Source: Echiichthys vipera (Eukaryota > Chordata > Actinopteri > Perciformes > Trachinidae). From it: a stretch of 64,000 nucleotides of DNA. The notes under the pieces are model-generated. The model was not told where the DNA came from, ran no database searches, and saw only the letters and a list, made by a program, of their open reading frames with translations. The stretch is from contig OY829646.1 in the NCBI GenBank assembly GCA_963691815.1, forward strand, positions 4,947,152-5,011,151, read 5' to 3'. The position numbers and the translations under genes are program-made. Shown here one piece after another: positions 31,901 through 44,700 of the stretch (position 1 is its first letter; the number at the start of each line of letters is the position of its first letter).

Positions 31901-32815
31901 TGCTCCATGGGTTATAACTGCCCCTTCTGACTCCGCGGCAGTGGTTTCTGAACCGGAAACAGATCAGGAAGCAACGGCGCCGAAACAACATGAAAAAAAC
32001 TGAGGGAGGACTTCTCCATGGCAAGTAACATTACTACCAATAAGACCCATTTCTGTGGTGTTTCTGTCCAAAAGTCATCCATTTTCCCCCTGCATTCCAA
32101 GTTGTTGTAATTTTGACAAAGGTGAACCAGAAGAAAACGCCATATTCCGACTAGATGTATGTTGGCCGAGTGCCACCTACTGTACTGGAGGAAGAGTTAC
32201 TCCGTCATTTTCACATTCTCTCCCCCCCATGTATATGAGGGGAACTTCAATAATCCGATTATTCCCTTATCTGGGAAATGACCATTTTCGGGTTACTGCT
32301 GTCTCATCAGTACCCAGGCCTGCTGTGTGCACTGTTGGTGTGGAGGAAAGTAATGATGCCAAAAGGCCTCTTTTACCATCCTGTGTGCTTTGCTGTGCTT
32401 GTTTAACCCCGTGAACCTACACGCTCTCGAGCAAGCACATACACGTTTACTTAGATCACTTTTGGGGACATTTCATTGACTTACATTCATTTCCTGGAGA
32501 CCCACCCCAACCACTACATTCCTAACACTGACCTTAACCACTGACCCAACCACTCCATGGAAATAAAGAGTCACTGAAATCGAGGTGAAGTAAGGTGAGG
32601 AAGTTTACGAGCAATTTACTCAGCTGGCTCACAGCCCTGGACTACAAAGCTAATGAAGACTACCAAGCTAGGATAAGAAGCTAGAAACTGCTGACAGCGG
32701 TTGGTCTGCTGGTTGAATTCGTCACTAACGGTTATGCTGTGTTCACCTGTAATCGGAAATTGGGAACTTCCAACTTCTGAGTAAGGCTTGAAGTAAGGGC
32801 AGAAGTGAGAGGGGA
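31901..32815. other. Unassigned intergenic
   Basis: No gene recognised. The frame at 32055-32414 lacks known motifs. Confidence 0.35.
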
Positions 32816-33001
32816 ACAAATAGGGGGCGGACTGGAAGTATAGATGTGAATGTGTTTCAATAAAGTTTACAAAAGAGCAAAAGAAAAATCAAATCAAATC
32901 TAGTCAACACAAATAGGGGACGGAATGGAAGTATATATTTGAATGTGTTTCAATAAAGTTTACAAAAGAGCAAAAGAAAAATAAAATAAAATCTAGTCAA
33001 C
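32816..33001. repeat. 93-bp tandem duplication
   Basis: Two consecutive copies starting at 32816 and 32909 (ACAAATAGGGG.CGGA.TGG, TTCAATAAAGTTTACAAAAG, AATCTAGTCAACAC) with few differences. Confidence 0.9.
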
Positions 33002-33539
33002 ACACATAGTGACTATGCACATGACAAGATGGATGCTCTGAAAGAACAGTACAAATTTAATTATTAGGAATGAATAAAAATTGTTTGATTTCTTTGATGT
33101 TTGATTTTCTTGATTTTGTCAGTATGCTATTACGTTTGTAAAGAATAGCTGCTTCAGTAAAATTTTTAATCTAGATTTTTGTCTTGTGTCATACTTCGGG
33201 GAGTGAATTATATTTCTGCATAGCTCTGTATATGACTGTACATTTGAGAGTGTGTTCTTACTGTTGGTTATATAACATTTACACTTCTAGCATTTCTGGT
33301 ATGGTTTTTATGTCCATCAGTACTAAATTTATTAAAGAAAATAAATGGAACTTTTGTAACAGATATATTTCTGATAAAAACTAGTAATGAATACTGTAAT
33401 CTTTTACAGTATTTTACGTTTTTCACATTTAACCAAGCAAGCATTGTAACCACACCGGAATCAAAAAATGCGGAGCTATACATGATGCTCTGTTCTGTAC
33501 CAATTGTAGTTTGATTAACTTTTACCTAAGTAGCCCTTG

Positions 33540-35560
33540 ACCAAACCTCCATATTGTAATTATGTGCGATTAGTGAGTATTAAATGTTTGAATAACCTTT
33601 TTACATGAGCCTATTGTTAAAAGCTTGGAACATCTTTTAATTACTAAAATACCATGTCCCATTCTAGCAGCTATGTACTTAATGTGATTTCTCCATGATA
33701 ATATACTGTGCAGCATACCACCCAAAAGCTTGTTCTCATATACTTAGTTATAGTTAGTTATACCCATTATTTATACAAATATTTAAATCTGGTTATTAAC
33801 GGAGAAAAAGATAAGTTCAAAAAACTATGCTACTTGTTTTGGATACATTTTGAACTATCTATTGAATTCTACATTTAGTGCTGTATTAAGGTAAGGTACC
33901 TTTGAAGGATGAACTGTAGATTGTAGAATCATCTGTGACCATAGCAATTCCAGTCGTTTTTAAGAAAAGTGTTAGACCATTAGTTAAAATGGTGTACTGT
34001 AGTGGCCCAAGATAGCTACCCTGGGGCACTCCACAGCTAACATTTCTGACTTCTACGAACATTCCATTTGATTTCTATTGGTTATATTCTTTGAATCTAT
34101 ACTAAAGCCGACTATTCAAATCCATAACATTATTTTTTTTGTAGTAACTCATGATCCATTATGTCAAATGCTGCTGTAAAATCAAGCAGGAGAGCCCCCA
34201 CTATTTTTTTAATTTCAATTCTCAGCCAGTCATCAGTTATTTGAGTGAGCGCAGTAGCTGTAGAATGTCTCTTGCAGTATACATGTTAAAAATGTGGTTA
34301 AATCATATATAGAAAAAGAGCATTTAATCTTGTCATACACCATCCATGACTTTACATAACACAGGTAGTATAACTAGTTGGACAACTGTTTTACCCAGAG
34401 AATGGCAATTTCCCACTTTTGGGGAGTGGAAGGATTTTAGCAATTTTCTATTCTAGTAGACATCGACCTACCATGAAACTGGTTTATAATGTGACAAATA
34501 ACTGGGGAAATTAAATCAGCAACCAATTGAAGGAGCTTCCCCTCAAGGCTGCCAATGCCAGGTGTTTAATTTTTGCACGAACTTAGCATATTTTCTACTT
34601 TTATCCTACTTACTTACATCACACTCCTTAAATTATCTATTTTGTTAATGTTTTATTAAGATCATTAGTAATATTGAATATTAGTTATTAGTAATATTGT
34701 AATATTAAGTATTAATAGGCTTGGTGAGGAAATTTCATTCTTTCTCTAGAAATGATGGGATGGAGTTCCTGTCTAATAAATCATTCAATATATTCCATAA
34801 TTTGTTACTGTCATTTTTCACATTATAAATTCTATATACATAATACAATCTATTTTTCTTCCTATCCAAGTGAGTGACAACATTTCTTAATTTACAATTT
34901 GCTTACCAGTCTGATCTGAAACCAGACATGTTTGCTATTCATTTTGCCTGATCACATTCCATCATATATTCCTTTAGCTCCTTGTCTAACCACGTTGTTC
35001 TCACATTATTGACAGTAAACTTCCTCTGTGGTGCATGGTTTTCAACTACTTGCATAAAAATGTCACAGAATTTCAACAGTGCTTCCTCTGGATCCCTTTA
35101 AACTCAAATTCCTCAAATCTTAAATATATTTACATGATCAGACTTTTTTGTAAAATCTTTTACAAATAAATTTAGGTCCAGGTTTAGGCACTTTTGTGTT
35201 CCCCAGCACTGCAACTAGATGATGGTCACTACAACCAACTGGTATAGAGACTACTTTAGAGCATAGCTCAGCTGCAGTAGTGAAAATTTGGTCAATACAT
35301 GTAGAGCTTAGAGTCCCATTCCTTTTTATGCATGTTCTGGTTGGTTTGTTAATTACTTGAGACAGTCCACATGCTTCAGCTACGGTTTGAAGCCTGTTTT
35401 TTTAAGGGAACAGCTATTTGAGTTTTAATCTATGTTCAAGTCACCCATAAAGCCAATTTCAAAAACTGAAATCACACTCCTTTCCTAATATGTCGCAGAT
35501 TATATCAAGATACACATTATTTGCACTAGGCAGGCGATCTATCATCATTAGAGCCCCTGC
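33540..35560 (-). mobile_element. Ancient APE-type LINE, heavily degraded
   Basis: There is no long open frame, but the minus strand retains motifs in order. An endonuclease region at about 35450-35200 has CTCTACATGTATTGACC (STCIDQ-like) and GTTGTAGTGACCATCATC (GCSDHH-like). The RT region at 34200-34000 translates as GALLLDFTAAFDIMDHE-like and GVPQGS.LGP-like sequence. The order and motifs fit the L2/CR1 group of LINEs. Many stops make it far older than the L2 copy at 10186-14612. Confidence 0.7.
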
Positions 35561-36186
35561 ATGTGTAATATGTATATAGATATGTGGTGCCAGTGTATGA
35601 ATAATGCATCACAAGAGGAGGGGATAGGATATATTACTGTATCAATATTTTGTCCCACCCCTTGTGCAGACTGAAAACAGCAACATTTAGACAACTGTCG
35701 GCTAGAAGTAATGATCTGAGTCGTGTAAGAATGTGCAATACTTGTTGCCATTCAAAACACAGGGTCAGGTTGACTGCACCTTTTTCAGGTGCAGATGTGT
35801 GTCATTCTGCCACAAATGGGCACAGCAAGCTGAAGTCGCAGTCTGCATGTCATTTGTGTGTTTGTAAGCTGCACCTGTCTCTTCATTGCATATTAATTTA
35901 GGGGAGGATCATGCTAATCATAGAAGAAGATATTAACAGAGGTCGATTATAACCCTGTTCAGACCTGGCCAGACCATTCAACTTGAGCTGACATGAAACA
36001 TGGTCGTCACAACATATCTCATCTGTTGAGAGATGACTAGATGTTTTTGCTAATTTCAACTGGATAGTCTGCAGTAGGCAACACAAAAACATGCAAACAT
36101 GTTTTTATAAAGCAATAGTATAAGTTCTGATTAGAAGAGGATTTTACAAACTTAGGTCTGTTGTATATTTCATGCATCCTGACATT
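35561..36186. other. Unassigned intergenic
   Basis: No gene or repeat recognised. Confidence 0.35.
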
Positions 36187-36188
36187 TA

Positions 36189-36535
36189 CCGTATTTTCCG
36201 GACGATAAGTCGCTCCAGGGGGTCACACCAGCTTTTTTTTGTTTGTTTGTTTTCTTCATTGCAGTTAGAGTATGTACTGCTTTTTCGCCAGTCCCTCGCA
36301 AGTTTCTCACTCACTCCAAACTTTCCTTCTGCTGCTCGATTACCGTTTTCATCTTGAGTGGTACAGGAGTAATAGGAGTAGCAGATACTGGCCTAGAGCG
36401 CAGTCTGTCTGTCTGAAAATAACGAACATGTGAAATTATATATTTTAATATATAAGTCGCACCTGAATATAAGTCACAGGACCAGCCAAACCATGAGAAT
36501 AATAATAAGTGTGACTTATAGTCCGGAAAATACGG
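36189..36535. mobile_element. TA-flanked MITE (CCGTATTTTCCGGAC ends)
   Basis: CCGTATTTTCCGGAC at the left is matched by inverted GTCCGGAAAATACGG at the right, with TA on both sides (36187-36188 and 36536-36537). The interior has ATAAGTCGC repeats, with ACCAGCCAAACCATGAGAA near the right end. 347 bp, non-coding. I recall this terminus as a widespread vertebrate DNA-transposon MITE. Confidence 0.85.
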
Positions 36536-36537
36536 TA

Positions 36538-37336
36538 CTCCTCTCACTCATTCTTTTCTGTCAATGTCAGGGACCGTTAACCATGGTTACAGCAGTTCTC
36601 CTCAGCTAGTCTCATTGCACAGTGTCACACAAAATATATCTTGCCTCTCTCTGCTTTTAGTACATTGTTATCATGCACATCTATGTTACTGTCAGCCATC
36701 ATTTCAGTGCCCCACCACCTCCCCATCTCCACCACTCTTTGCAGGTTCATCAACTCCGTCACTCTCATCAAAAGCATCAGAATCATCAGCCACCACCACC
36801 AGTGTCTGAACTCCATGGGGGGATTTATCCAGACACTCCTCGATGACATTTCTCCCTGTAGAGTCTAAGCTGAAAGACTTAATTATCACATACCATCTGT
36901 TATAATAAACCATTGTCTATCTTCATTCACTTGTGTCCCCTAATGCTGTTGGTTTAATGTACAGTCTATTCTGCATAAATAAAAACCTAAATCCAAGTAC
37001 AGCAACACCAAGCTCTCCAAATGTAATGACCAAATGGTTGGTCAATTTACTCCAAAACAACATAAAGAAGCTATTTCTGATCTGATGCCCGGCAGCACGA
37101 TGACATCATTTGTCTGAGACCATTATAAATTAATACATTTTAATGATATGAGAACACAATGGTTATGGTTTGTTTGGATGTAAGCACAAAAACTATGTGG
37201 TTATGGTGAGGGAAATATTAAAAGAAGAATGAATGACTACTTTCATTATCATTTTCTGACGCTTGACTGCTTATATCGAGTATCTATCCTGCTTCTAAGG
37301 TCAGCTATGGATGGATGGAAATCTTATAAAGTGTTT
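36538..37336. other. Unassigned intergenic
   Basis: No gene. Open frames around 36564-36913 on both strands overlap each other and carry no motif. Confidence 0.35.
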
Positions 37337-37351
37337 TTGGTTTTGGTTTCT
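37337..37351. repeat. Target-site duplication of the L1-like LINE, 3' side
   Basis: TTGGTTTTGGTTTCT here is repeated exactly at 43130-43144, on the other side of the element. Confidence 0.88.
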
Positions 37352-37655
37352 TTTTTTTTTTTATTGAAATTTTTTATTGAAATTTTCAAAGAACAATTAC
37401 AGTGTCAGGGTTCACATACTTCTCCAAGCAATCATAATCATAGCAGTGGCCTTCATGTCCAATGGTGGTGGTGGTGTCCACTTCATGTGTTTTTTTTTTG
37501 TTTTTTTTAAAGGCTTATTATTTAAGTTTTCTTTCATCATTTACAATGTCAAGTTTTACACACTCCATAAAGCGACAAATCACATATCTTTGTCATTACT
37601 GTCCAGTAGTATTGGTGGTGTCCTCCTGCTGTGTTCTATAATCTGTCCATTTTTC

Positions 37656-40600
37656 CTATTTATCCTGAAATTGTGTCTCTTGAAGACGTAGTTTATGTGT
37701 AATTTTTTCCATTACATATATTTGTTCCACAGTGCTCACCCACTGCTCCTCGGTCGGTGGTTCTGTTTTGTACCATAACCTTGTAATGGTTTTTTTACTA
37801 GCAGATAGCAGGACTTTAACAAGATACTCATCTTCTTTTTGTATTATGTCTTGTGTTAGATTTCCCAAATACAGTATCTTACATGACTTCGGTATCTCGT
37901 ATCCTATTATTTTTCTTAAACCCCGCCATATTTCATCCCAATATCCTATTATCCCTTGGCAAGACCAAAACATATGCATATGGGCAACATTTATGTCGCC
38001 ACATAGTCTCCAGCATGGTTGATGGTTACCTGTAGTTTCCTTCCTAATGTTCGGGGTTATAAAAAACCTGACGTGTTTTTCCAATTGAATTCTCTCCAGC
38101 TCCTGGAGCTAGTGGACGAGCACTGTGTTTTACAAATAACAAACCATTCCTCCTCAGTAATTCGTTCCTTCAACTCTTTTTCCCATTTTTCTTTGATATA
38201 AAGAGAGGAGGTCTTTCTGTAAGACAACAAACCTTTGTATAGAGTTGAGATTACTTTACACTTTTTCCCTTCATAGGCTTTCAAAAACACATTAATAACT
38301 TCATTTTCAGTGTCAGTTTTTATCTCCTTCTCATAATAATCCTTTATCTGTCAGTATCGAAATATATCATGCTCATCTAAACCAAATTTATCCCTTAGCT
38401 TTTCAAAACTCTGCAGCTTCCCCCGCTCAACCAAGGTGCAAAATGCTGTAATGCCTTTTTTTGTCCATTGTTTAAACCCTTTATCAATCACACCAGGTAC
38501 AAACCTTGGGTCAGACGCAAACCAACTCAGAATCTTTACCTCTTTCTCCCATTTATGTCTTTCAACAACCTTGTTCCATATTTCTACTGTAGTCTTGGTT
38601 ATTGTATCTAATTGGTTATCTAACTTGTGCAATAGTCCTTTATGAGCTATTAAGTGTCGTATTTCAATATCCTTTTGCCCTAATTCTATACTTTTCCATC
38701 TTGCGACAAACTCATCATTACACCAATGTATCAGAGGTCTTATTTGTGCGGCGTAAAAATATTCCCTAAGGCTTGGTAAAGTCAGGCCTCCTTTGCCCTT
38801 TGGGAGCTGCAGAGTTTTGTATCTGATCCTGGGTTTCTTTCCTCCCCATATAAATCTCGATATCCACCTATCCCATTCAATAAACTGTTTTTGTGGGATC
38901 ATCACTGGCAGTGACTGAAACAGATATAGAAGCCTTGGTAAGATATTCATCTTAACTATCTCTATCCTTGAGCTGAAATCAAAATTGGTCATTGACCATC
39001 TCTCCAAGTCCCTCCTAATTTCTTGACTTATTTTTGTGTAGTTCGCATCGTACAGTTTGTCCAGTCCTTTTGTGATGTTTACCCCTAGGTACCTTATTGA
39101 CTTAGCATTCCACTTGAGCTTATATGTGTCCTTTAACTCTTGGGATGGAGAATAGTTTATTGACAGAATCTGTGTTTTTGTGACATTAATTTGTGTATCC
39201 TGAGTAGATTCCATAGTTCTCTAATAGTTCCATAGTTTTTGGGAAGCTTTCATTAGGTTGTTTTAGGAAAATTAATATATCATCTGCAAAAAGCCCTATC
39301 TTGTGCTCTTCCTGTCCTATTGTTACCCCTTTAATTTCTCCCTCCTGCCTAATCATCTGAGCTAATGGTTCGACAAACAGCGCAAAGAGACTTGGTGAGA
39401 GGCAACAGTCCTGCCTCGTCCCCCTTCCCAGGTTGAATCGCTTCGTCAAACTACCATTTATTCTGATCCTTGCCATTGGTTCCTGATATATTGACTTAAT
39501 GCAGTTTCCAGAATCCTCATTAAATCCAAATTTTTCCAAGACCTTATACAAAAATGCCCAATTCACACTGTCAAACGCCTTTTCCGCATCTCCCTCCTTT
39601 TGTACCTTCTCAATGACATGTAGAGTCCTTCTTATATTGTCTTGTGTTTGCCTCTCTTTAATGAAGCCAGTCTGATCTTCATCAATCAAATCCTGCATAA
39701 ATGTCTCTAATCTCTTGGCTATAATGGAGGTGTAGAGTTTGTAATCTATATTTAGTAATGATATTGGTCTGTAATTACAGCAATACTCTTTATCTTTACC
39801 TTCCTTTGGAATAACAGTGATAATAGCTTCTTTCCATGAGGGAGGGATCTTGCCTTTCTCGAGACTATAGTTAAATGAGTTGCATAATAGTGGGGTTAAC
39901 TCCTCTTTAAATGTTTTATAAAAGGAGGCGCCCAATCCATCAGCTCCTGTGATTTCCCTGATTTTGCCCAGCTAATTGCCTTTTTAATCTCTTCTACTGT
40001 TATTTTGGAGGTCAACATCGCATTCTGCTTTGTACCTATTGTTGGCAGATCTAACTGATCTAAGAATTTCCCTAAGTCTTCTTCACCCATTGAGGTTGGC
40101 TGTGCATATAATGTACTGTAATAATCCACAAATATTTTTTCTAATTCTTCTGGTTCATATAGGTTTTTATTGGTTGTAGGATCTCTTATTTTATGTATAT
40201 TGTTTAATGTTTGTTGTTTCCTTATCCGTCTCGCAGTATTTTTTGTGGCTTTAGAACCTCCCTCATAGTAAGTTTGTTTTATATATCTAGCTTTCCTTTC
40301 CACCTCTTCCAACAGGATATCGTCTACTTTTTTCCCTGACTTCTTTTATCGGATTAAGTGTTTTCGAGTCTTTTGTCTGTTTGTGATGGTGTTCCAATTC
40401 ACTTAATCCTTCAATTTGTTTCTGATACGTTTCCAATCTGGCTTTTTTGGCATAAGCTGTGTATGAAATCAGCCTCCCCCTTATTACAGCTTTAAGGGCA
40501 TCCCACAAGATTGTTGGGTCTAATTCCCAATTATCGTTTTCCTCCCTATATCTAGTTATTTCCCCTTTTAATTCTTCAACTAATCCCTTGTTGTTCATTA

Positions 40601-41352
40601 TACCTTCGTTAAGTCTCCATACTGTATTTCTCCTCTTGCTGTTCAGATTAATTTCTAGGTAAACTGCACTGTGGTCTGATATATCAGTTACCCCAATCCT
40701 GCATTCTTTCACTTTATATATATCTCCTTTGTTCATTAGAAAATAATCAATTCTAGACTACACTGCGTGGGGGGCCGAGTAGTGAGTATAATCCCGTTCA
40801 ACTGGGTGGAGTTCTCTCCAGACATCTAACATATCCATTTCTGACAACACCGTCTTCATAAATCTATTAACTTGTTTTTTATTTCTCTTTAGACTTGTTG
40901 TGTCCAACCTGTAGTTTAATACCTCGTGAAGTCCCCGCCGCATATCAATGTCCCTTCCGTTTCCAAATTTATGAGGTCAAATATTTTTGAAAGAAAGCTT
41001 TCCCGCTTTCCGGAGGGGCATACACGTTGAATAGTGTCACCAGCTGATTTTCTAATTTCCCTTTAATCATGATATACCTTCCCTCCTTATCAGCAACTTC
41101 CTTGATCAATTCAAACTTTATCGTGTTAACAATCAGTATTGCCACACCCCTCTTATGGTTTTGGCCAAAAGAACTGGCAAATGAATTTCTGTATCCTAAT
41201 TTTTTAATTTCATGCTCCTCTCGTGATAGGTGTGTCTCCTGTAAGAAAATAATCTGCATCTTCTCTTTTCTAAACTTAGTTAAAGCTCTTTTTCTTTTAT
41301 TGTTCAGGCCATTGATATTCAGTGACACCACCTTAATATCATTGTATTGCAT
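37656..41352 (-). pseudogene. L1-like ORF2: endonuclease and reverse transcriptase, fragmented
   Basis: The APE endonuclease begins MQYNDIKVVSLNINGLNNKR, with FLQETHL, LFNVYAPP and SDHSAVYLEI (near 40680). RT motifs follow at 39935-39186: WKEAIITVIPKEGKD, NYRPISLLNIDYKLY, DEDQTGFIKERQT, EKAFDSVNW and the catalytic FADD in GLFADDILIFL. The C-terminal region runs to 37656 (VNITKGLDKLY, FIWGGKKPRIRYKTLQLPKG). Frames change near 40950, 40300, 39920 and 39200, and there are stops near 40740 and 38350. The canonical RT active-site words are present, but no complete protein is encoded. Confidence 0.93.
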
Positions 41353-41978
41353 TGTTTTTGTCTCTTGCAGTGATTCGTGACCCTTCCACTGTAATATTAT
41401 TAACCCTCATTTTCTTACGAACATAATAAGAACAAACACAGAACCTGAAGCTGAACTTCCAAACAAAAAAGGACCATATTCCCCATAGGCCCGGTCTCCC
41501 TGTTGGTGGGAGTGAGGGATAACCTTTGGTGTACAAAGGGCCCCGCCTAGTGAATTGGAGCATACCTGGAAAGGTTATTCCCATCCTACTAGATGAGTCC
41601 AACAGTTCAATGGGTCTTCTTGTCGATTCTTTTGTTACATTAGAGAGTCTGTTTCAGTGGAACCGTTCTTATTGAATTGAGTGTAGTAAAATGCAAAATA
41701 AAAACAGAGGCCCCAGTCAGAATCACAGCACAAAAATTAACTATAACTCAAGTGGCCCCGCTATAGCCCTTGGTGTAATATCAAAGTAAACCGGCTATCT
41801 GTTCCATTATAGTGGATCTATTTACTCACCAACTGCTGTAGAGTCCTTAACTCAAAGATAGGAGACATTTTATTCTTCTGGGTTTCCTGTGGGTTCTCTC
41901 CCCCTCCCGCACAAATTCAACTGAGCAAGCATTCATCAGTCTTCTGTTTGTTTCTCGTTTTTATCCGTTGTTTATTTC

Positions 41979-42982
41979 CTAAACACTTGTAGCCTTTCCC
42001 TCGCACGGCTCCCAGCTTCTCGGCGTTCCTCCGTGGCGGTGCCCTCCCCGTTTATCCCCGGATTCCTTCCAGCGCGCTGCCATGTGGAGGACCTCAGGAT
42101 ACGTTCCTCCAGCGGGGGGGTCGCCGCCGCGCCCCTCCAGCACCTCCAGCATTCTGTTCCTCATGTCCTTCGCTGCTTCTTCAGCGTTGTTGTAGATCTT
42201 GGGTCCCTCCGGCCAGTGGATCCTAATCCTACTCAACGGAGTTTGGAAGCTGATCTTTTTGTTTTTTAGAGTCTTTTTAATCTCTGAGTAGGATTTACGT
42301 TTTTTCATCAACTCTGTGGGGTAGTCGTGGTCAAAAAATATCCGTCTTCCATCGATTTGTATTTTCTCCTTCCAGGCTCTGGACAGAATATTTTCTTTGG
42401 TCTCGTATTTCAAGAAGTTGACCACTATGGACCTTGGGGTTGCTCCCGGTGGTGGTTTCTTCCCCGGTATCCCGAGCTCCCGGCGGAGGAGCCCGTCCAC
42501 TAGTTCTGGCACTGATTCATTATCCTGTTCGGCTACATTATAAATTCTCAGGTTGCATCGTCTTCCGTGTCCTTCAACCTCGGTCAACTTTTCTTGTAGT
42601 TTTGTTTGTTGTTTTAATAGCGTCAAATTGCCTCTATAGCGTCCGTGTTCCACTCTTCCAGCTCTGAAATCTGCTCCTGTGTCTCAGTGATATCTTTTCG
42701 CTGCTGTTGTATTTCCGGAATGTTTTCTGCCATTTTGCGGTTCGTTTCCTCTGTGAAGCCAGCGAACTCTCTCCTCACCTCTTCTTTAAATTCGTCTTTG
42801 AATTTTGAGAGGTCCTCTTTCATTTCCCTCTTGATTTCTTGATTTCTCGTCTTGAGGTCTCGTATTTCCTTCATTAAACTTGCGAGGCCGTCTAGCACCG
42901 AGCCGAATTGTTGTTTAGGGTCGCCGTTTTCGTCGCCGGCTAACTTGCCTTCAAAATCGTCTTCTTGGTCTTTGGATGTCAT
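41979..42982 (-). pseudogene. L1-like ORF1: coiled-coil RNA-binding protein, frameshifted
   Basis: From the start at 42982 (MTSKDQEDDFEGKLAGDENG) a long charged helix with heptad character runs to about residue 119. A frame change near 42640 leads into GRRCNLRIYNVAEQDNESVP, an RRM-like region, and a C-terminal domain (RRIFFDHDYPTELMKKRKSY). This is the layout of L1 ORF1p, a trimeric nucleic-acid chaperone that coats the element RNA. The break near 42623-42653 is the only obvious lesion. A protein-poor 5' UTR of about 145 bases precedes it. Confidence 0.87.
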
Positions 42983-43129
42983 TTTTTTTTTCGTGTGCTT
43001 CTCTGTTTTCGTCCCCCACTCATTTCGTGTTAGTGTTAAAATTGAATTCTCTGTTCTTTCATAGTTTAGGGGGTAGTTTTTCTTTTATCGACTCAGGAGC
43101 TCTACTCTACTCTGCCATCTCGCCCCGTG

Positions 43130-43144
43130 TTGGTTTTGGTTTCT
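43130..43144. repeat. Target-site duplication of the L1-like LINE, 5' side
   Basis: Exact copy of 37337-37351. Confidence 0.88.
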
Positions 43145-43692
43145 AAATGGAATATTTCTTGTTTGGGGAAGTTGCTGTTATTTTATTTATTTTTATTTTT
43201 TTTACAGTGCAGCCAGTGTTTTTGTCAGAGACACTTCAGAACAGAGCAGATATTTGACAATACAAGTGCTTCAACCAAGGTCATCTGCTTGAGGTTTTGT
43301 CTCAGCTTAGTGCAGGGTAACTGACTATGGACTGTGAGTCCTTTAACAGATATGTAAGTACGGATATATCACATAATGTGGTTTACAGTGCTTCTTGTAT
43401 GCCTTTCCTCCTCCTTCATTCCTCGCCACCAGCCTGCGCCTTCTGGCTACGGCCTCCATCATCTCAAGCACTTAGGCCCTTGCTATAACATCCAGTCATG
43501 ATCCGCCAGCTTAATGCTATAATAACACTGTGTGATTAATGGGCTCAGAGAAAAGATCTGACATATTATGCACTTGTTTCTTCAAATATTATACCCCCTT
43601 CATATCCAGGGCCTTGTGGTTGACTAAAACTTTTCAAACAATTAAAGACCCTTCAAATTATCATGCCCAACATGAAGGGTAAGGTAATGTAT

Positions 43693-43695
<3 letters not shown>
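43145..43695. other. Unassigned intergenic
   Basis: Resumes the sequence interrupted by the LINE. No gene. Confidence 0.35.

Positions 43696-43763
<68 letters not shown>
43696..43763. repeat. (GT)n microsatellite
   Basis: A pure GT array of about 68 bases. Confidence 0.97.
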
Positions 43764-43764
<1 letters not shown>

Positions 43765-44696
43765 ATGAGTATTCTAAAATGTATGTGAGTCAGGATCATG
43801 AAGTTTACTTTGCTGCATGTTTCCCTCTGCCATACCTTACTGTGTATCCCAGATGTTCCATACAGTGGCTGGTATAGAAGCCCCCCAGGCTGCAAGCATT
43901 AGTGTGTGTGTGTATGTGTGTGGGAAGGTGTTAAAACCAGATGTCACAGCTGATCACTCTGCTGCTCATTGGGCCACTTTTAACGACTGCTTTTTGTCAG
44001 GAAAGCATGCGTGGCGCTTAAACAATGGACAAACTGGAATTTAGAAACTGTCACTTCACATTTTTTCACAGCCATGTATGATACTGTAGGAGCCCATAGG
44101 ATTTCCATCTTAACCTTGAAAGAAGCACATTCTTCCGTGGTGTTTCAAAGAAGCACTCCACCCAAAATCTTTTGCATATCAAACATCCATCTCCTCAAGA
44201 CTTGAAAGGTGGCTCTAATAAGTCTGTAGGCTGCTGCCACAGCAGACCCAGAATCAAAGAAAAGAAAAGAAAAAAGCATTTCAAAACCAAGCGGCAACCT
44301 CAGGGTCTGAGAAATGAAGCCAACACAGAAGTGCCATAATCCCCATGTTAAAATGCCCAACTTTACAGCAGAAATAAACACATTCTCTGCACGGGGTGAA
44401 TTACATTTTTTAACCCCCTGTATCGGAAATACAGAAAAAAAAGAGGGGGGGGGGGCTGGGATTGCCTTAACATGGCTCGCCCTTGGCATCCGATACCAAC
44501 ACAAAAGTGGCTCACATGTACATGCAGCTGGACCAGCTACCACACCAACACACAGAGGGTGACACAAAACACTGTGTGCCTTCTGCACTGAACACCATTA
44601 CTCCACTTTGTCTTTAAATAAAATATATTTGTTTCCTGCTATATTAATGTTCTAAATGTTGAGTACAGAACCTTTAAAGTGTAAGGTTCTGGATAA
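43764..44696. other. Unassigned intergenic
   Basis: No gene. A minus-strand frame at 44588-44145 (147 aa) has no recognisable domain and crosses A-rich and G-run sequence. Confidence 0.35.
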
Positions 44697-44700
44697 TTAA

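Larger units (their letters stand above)
37352..43129 (-). mobile_element. L1/Tx1-like LINE, full length
   Basis: A 5.8-kb minus-strand element. The 5' end (43129 leftward) starts near GGGGCGAGATGGCAGAG, reminiscent of the start of L1 elements. ORF1 (42982-41979) and ORF2 (41352-37656) follow, and the element ends in an A-rich tail (T run at 37351-37362 on the plus strand, preceded by AATAAA-like repeats). Exact 15-bp direct repeats flank it. Full length plus a long TSD indicate target-primed insertion. The ORFs are broken, so it is inactive. Confidence 0.93.

Noticed and set aside
36564..36913. Overlapping open frames on both strands near 36.6-36.9 kb
   Set aside because: No motifs, mutually overlapping frames and simple CAC/CATC-rich composition.
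44145..44588. 147-codon minus-strand frame
   Set aside because: Crosses A-rich and G-run low-complexity sequence and shows no domain.
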